Assembly (NCBI GenBank): GCA_027296025.1
Contig: JAPUJU010000048.1
Span: 1-7,599 of the forward strand
Source: a bacterium
GTDB lineage: Bacteria; Krumholzibacteriota; Krumholzibacteriia; WVZY01
Direction of reading: 5' to 3'
DNA: 7,599 bases
The notes under the pieces are model-generated. The model was not told the DNA's origin. It did not search any database and worked only from the letters and a program-made list of their open reading frames with translations. This document shows, piece by piece, positions 4,607-7,599 of this stretch (its first letter is position 1; every line of letters starts with the position of its first letter). The translations under genes were made by a program, and so were the position numbers.

Positions 4607-7504
4607 CTATTTTAGCAGGATAAGCTTTTTTGTCAGCAAGATTTTGCCGACGTTAAGCCTGTAGATGTAAACACCGCTGCTCACCGGGTGTCCCTGAGCG
4701 TTGATGCCGTTCCATGTGACGCTGTTCGTACCCGCAGGACGAACCTCATCGACGAGGCGCACGATCTCACGGCCACGGACATCATAGATGATCAGCCTCG
4801 CGAACGCGTCAACCGACATCACGAAATCGATTGTCGTAGTTGGGTTGAACGGGTTGGGATGATTCTGCGCGAGTTCCAGAACCCTCGCCAGTGACCCGGG
4901 GGACACTCTCCTGGATCTCACCTCGGAACCATCTTCGAGCACAACAATCAGGAAATAATCGTATGCAACGCCCGGTTGCACTGTCTCATCGACGAACTCA
5001 CGGATATCGGGCGCGATCAAACCGGACGGCGTGATGTCGAACTCGACGCCTCCCACTTCCGCCCGGAGAATGCGGAAGCCCTGAATCGCCTCGTCCGCCC
5101 AGACGTCCCACATCAGCTTCGGACCGTTGATGCCCATGCTGGCGGTGAACGCAGTGACGAAGACGGGAACCACGTCGTTCACCGTAAACGAATCGACGAG
5201 CGTGGCTTCCTGACCGTCGGGATTCCGAACGATGACGTCATACGTGCCCCCGGCGACACCGTTGAGGTCGACTTCACCGACGAGTTTCACCTTGCCGATC
5301 CACTGGACATTCTGGCCGTTGATATCGGGCAGACCCGATGAGCGCGATCCGGAAGCCGCCGCACCGGTGTTACGCAGAAGAAATGTCGCGCCGTGCACGA
5401 AACGGCTGCCCTGCAGATCGGTAATTGTCACCACGCCATCGTTGGCGCCCTGGTTCGGTGTGATCGATGTCAGAGTCGGAGCGTTTCGGCCGGCACGCAT
5501 GTCGGCCGTCATGGTTGCGGAAGCGGCACTGACGTTCTGCACGAGCACCCGCGTCGCCCAGGCGTTGTTGCCCATACTGTTCGGATTGGCCGCGTTGTCG
5601 AAGGTCGTGTTCGAGGTCGATCCCGGGAACGAGTCTCCCGCATCCCCGCGGTTGGTTCCGAGGAGAAGATGCCGGAGACCATCCGCCTCCTCCATCGTCA
5701 CTGCGGCCGGCCGGAGATTCGACGTGCCCGCGGTACCACCTTCGTTCACTCCAGAGCCGGTATTGTATACGTACTCTTCGATGTGCCAGATGACCAGACC
5801 GGGCGCGTGAATATCCTGGTCGAACAGCCCGTTCGCCTTGCTGCGGTTCTCGACCAGGAAGTATTCTTTGTGACCGTTTCGCGTTTCGTCGTAGTGCCAT
5901 CCGTCCTCGTATTGCTCGAAGTCGGAGAAGTACGACTCGCCCCCGCCCGTCACGGAGATGTTGTCGAGCTTGAACGGGCCACCGCCCGTTGAATTGTAGA
6001 GCCCATCCTCATCCGAATAGGTGACATCGGACGTGAACTGCGCAATGATCGTGTAGTCCTTGGGCGCCCCGCTGATGTAGGTCGTGAGGTCGATCGTCGC
6101 ATCGACGATAGTACCGGTGCCCGTCATCGTTGCGAGTGTAGAGATCGTACCGCCGACATCGATCTTAAGGTAAGCGAAGTCGTAGGTTGCTTCGCAATTG
6201 TAGTAGACATCATACTCGAGAGTGACCGATCCGCTCCCATTGTAATAAAAGTCACACTCGATCGACTCATCCCACATGTTTCCATAGCCCGCGCCTGTTG
6301 CCCAGTTCCGCGCGCCTGCCGGTCCACCCGGCCAGCCACAGTGAAGCGAGTACGCACCGGCGAGCGGCAGATACGCTTTGCGCGCAAAAGGCTCTTCGAA
6401 GAGATTAAGTTGATACGCCTGCGCGTTGCTTTCAACATCGAGGATGTTGTAGTTCTGAAGGATCGGTCCCACCTCGATAGGCGAGAGCCAGCCCAGTTTC
6501 TCTTTTGTGAACGAACTCATATGGGTGGGATTGTCGGGGTTCTTCCAGTTGCCCGATCCCATAAGACCGTGCTCGCCGATCCCCTGTCCGCCGCCGTCGG
6601 TGTCATACAAATCCGGAAGGCCGAACGCGTGGCCGAACTCATGACTGTAAACCCCGATCTCAACCGTTCCACTGCCGCAACCACCCCCTGATCCCAGGGC
6701 AGGCTGAATCGTATAGTCAAAAACCCGAATAAATCCGCCGCCCGAGGCCGCGTCGTTCGTCGTCCAGGGCGCCCCGAACTCCGGCCAGCCGGTCACAACC
6801 CAGCGATGCGACCACATGTTCGTGTTTCCGCACTCGCCACCGACTTCGGGCTGTACGATAGCGATAAAGTCGACGAAGCCGTCATCGTCACCCGAGTTCG
6901 GGATGCCATCGGGGCCGTCGTTGTCATACTGGCTGAAATCCGTCGCAGCGTCCGTGCCCTGCAGCGCTTCGAGGATCAGCTGCCCGGTCTTCGAGCTGCC
7001 ACAGAGGCCGTTACAGCCACCCTCGAAGTACGTGTCCGTGTTAGTGGCCGTGACCCAGCCGAGAACGTCACCGGTCAGAGTGAGAAGACCGTTCGACATC
7101 TCGTCGTAAAGTTTTGTCATGGTCAGCCCGGCGCCTGTAAAAAGTTTGGATTCGAGCGTCGAGGCCGGATACGGGTCGGGACCCGTGTTCGAATACTTGA
7201 TCATGATCAGGGGCACTCGGACGGTTCCAGCGACGACCATGCGCTTCTGTTCGGTATCGGACAACGCCGCCCGGCCGAGGCCCTGTGGGCCCGACATCAC
7301 TCGAAACGCCTCGCGTCTGGCCCGCGCCCTGTCCGCCTTCTGAATCCAGGCCTTCTCGAACTGGAATGCACCCGGTTTGTCCGCGCGCACATCAAAATAT
7401 GCCTGTGGCAACTCCACGCCGGGGGCAGGGGGGGCGATCTGAGCCATCGCCACGCCGGGAACGGCCGTGAGAGCCAGAAACAGCATCTTTTTGGCAGTGT
7501 TCAT
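4607..7504 (-). CDS. Secreted M6-family metalloprotease with TIG, Fn3-like and FlgD/T9SS-type C-terminal sorting domains
   Basis: The product is 965 residues. The signal peptide is 1-21 (MNTAKKMLFLALTAVPGVAMA). The catalytic domain spans about 85-345: the zinc site is H288-EFG-H292-xxG-LP-D298, with a likely Met-turn at HGLMGSGNW (Met315). Two further M6 features are visible: an Asp/Gly-rich, calcium-site-like insert YDNDGPDGIPNSGDDDGF (193-210) and WSHRW (231-235). A jelly-roll-like region with few recognisable motifs follows (about 385-530), then VIWHIEEY (571-578), which resembles the second conserved block of immune-inhibitor-A-type enzymes. Next come a TIG/IPT-like domain (676-776; TLTSITPNQG, RFVHGATFLL), an Fn3-like domain (781-868) and the C-terminal module 878-965 (LAQNHPNPFNPTTTIDF, IIYDVRGREIVRLV, SSGVYIYRL, KKLILLK). 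That module suggests export by a type IX-like route. Although the frame stays open to 7594, I chose the ATG at 7504 for its AGGAG site and the signal peptide that follows. Confidence 0.93.
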   Translation of the reverse strand: MNTAKKMLFLALTAVPGVAMAQIAPPAPGVELPQAYFDVRADKPGAFQFEKAWIQKADRARARREAFRVMSGPQGLGRAALSDTEQKRMVVAGTVRVPLIMIKYSNTGPDPYPASTLESKLFTGAGLTMTKLYDEMSNGLLTLTGDVLGWVTATNTDTYFEGGCNGLCGSSKTGQLILEALQGTDAATDFSQYDNDGPDGIPNSGDDDGFVDFIAIVQPEVGGECGNTNMWSHRWVVTGWPEFGAPWTTNDAASGGGFIRVFDYTIQPALGSGGGCGSGTVEIGVYSHEFGHAFGLPDLYDTDGGGQGIGEHGLMGSGNWKNPDNPTHMSSFTKEKLGWLSPIEVGPILQNYNILDVESNAQAYQLNLFEEPFARKAYLPLAGAYSLHCGWPGGPAGARNWATGAGYGNMWDESIECDFYYNGSGSVTLEYDVYYNCEATYDFAYLKIDVGGTISTLATMTGTGTIVDATIDLTTYISGAPKDYTIIAQFTSDVTYSDEDGLYNSTGGGPFKLDNISVTGGGESYFSDFEQYEDGWHYDETRNGHKEYFLVENRSKANGLFDQDIHAPGLVIWHIEEYVYNTGSGVNEGGTAGTSNLRPAAVTMEEADGLRHLLLGTNRGDAGDSFPGSTSNTTFDNAANPNSMGNNAWATRVLVQNVSAASATMTADMRAGRNAPTLTSITPNQGANDGVVTITDLQGSRFVHGATFLLRNTGAAASGSRSSGLPDINGQNVQWIGKVKLVGEVDLNGVAGGTYDVIVRNPDGQEATLVDSFTVNDVVPVFVTAFTASMGINGPKLMWDVWADEAIQGFRILRAEVGGVEFDITPSGLIAPDIREFVDETVQPGVAYDYFLIVVLEDGSEVRSRRVSPGSLARVLELAQNHPNPFNPTTTIDFVMSVDAFARLIIYDVRGREIVRLVDEVRPAGTNSVTWNGINAQGHPVSSGVYIYRLNVGKILLTKKLILLK

Positions 7505-7509
7505 TGGGA

Positions 7510-7514
7510 CTCCT
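7510..7514 (-). promoter_or_regulatory. Ribosome binding site deciding the metalloprotease start
   Basis: AGGAG on the minus strand lies 5 nt before the ATG at 7504. The frame continues open upstream to 7594, but that 30-residue extension (Arg/Pro-rich) has no export features, whereas translation from 7504 begins directly with a signal peptide. The remaining bases 7515-7599 hold no gene that I can support. Confidence 0.75.
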
Positions 7515-7599
7515 GAAGGCTTGGGTCCCGGTGGTGCAATTTGCAGCGTCGCCGGCGCGCGCCGCTCGCGAACCGAAGACTCAGCACCACGCAACCCGT

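Noticed and set aside
7506..7529. GGGAC/GTCCC stem around the protease Shine-Dalgarno, possible translational switch
   Set aside because: The stem is only 5 bp with a 14-nt loop; there is no sign of a larger riboswitch fold.
7505..7594. 30-residue N-terminal extension of the protease
   Set aside because: The extension has no signal features and its start has no ribosome binding site, while the ATG at 7504 has AGGAG 5 nt upstream and starts a signal peptide.

Overview
The window reads as a piece of a bacterial chromosome, moderately GC-rich by eye, with every supportable gene on the minus strand. The best taxonomic clue is the large secreted protease. It ends in a 'NHPNPFNPTT' module of the FlgD-like / type IX secretion sorting type, which is typical of the FCB superphylum (Bacteroidota relatives and candidate phyla such as Eisenbacteria, Krumholzibacteriota, Zixibacteria or Latescibacteria). 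I cannot name a species.

In the direction of transcription (high to low coordinates) the layout is: an M6-family metalloprotease with a sorting domain (7504-4607); a two-gene partner-switching cassette, namely an RsbW-like anti-sigma ATPase (4533-4132) and a SpoIIAA-like STAS antagonist (4126-3842); an ECF sigma factor (3708-3154) overlapping by 4 nt a membrane-bound anti-sigma factor (3157-2387); a 608-residue membrane-anchored protein made almost entirely of 34-residue repeats (2276-450); a strong hairpin (392-423); and the 5' end of a secreted protein cut by the window edge (377 to 1). Intergenic gaps are all short (5 to 133 nt).

The unusual object is the repeat protein. It has an N-terminal signal-anchor, a linker of about 44 residues, then 16 units (units 2-15 nearly all exactly 34 residues). 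Each unit splits into three short helix-like segments that begin with an N-capping box (N/D-x-x-E, T-P-x-E, S-x-x-E) and mostly end in R-L or R-M. I do not recognise it as a named repeat family. It lies directly downstream of an ECF sigma/anti-sigma pair. Its upstream region and that of the sigma gene share a motif, CCAACTTTTT, then 13 nt, then TA(A/G)TTA. A testable reading is that the sigma factor controls the repeat protein, making this a cell-envelope response locus, with the partner-switching pair possibly adding a second control layer. That functional link is inference from gene order and one shared motif.

Several long plus-strand open frames opposite the repeat gene are by-products of its biased, periodic sequence and are not annotated.
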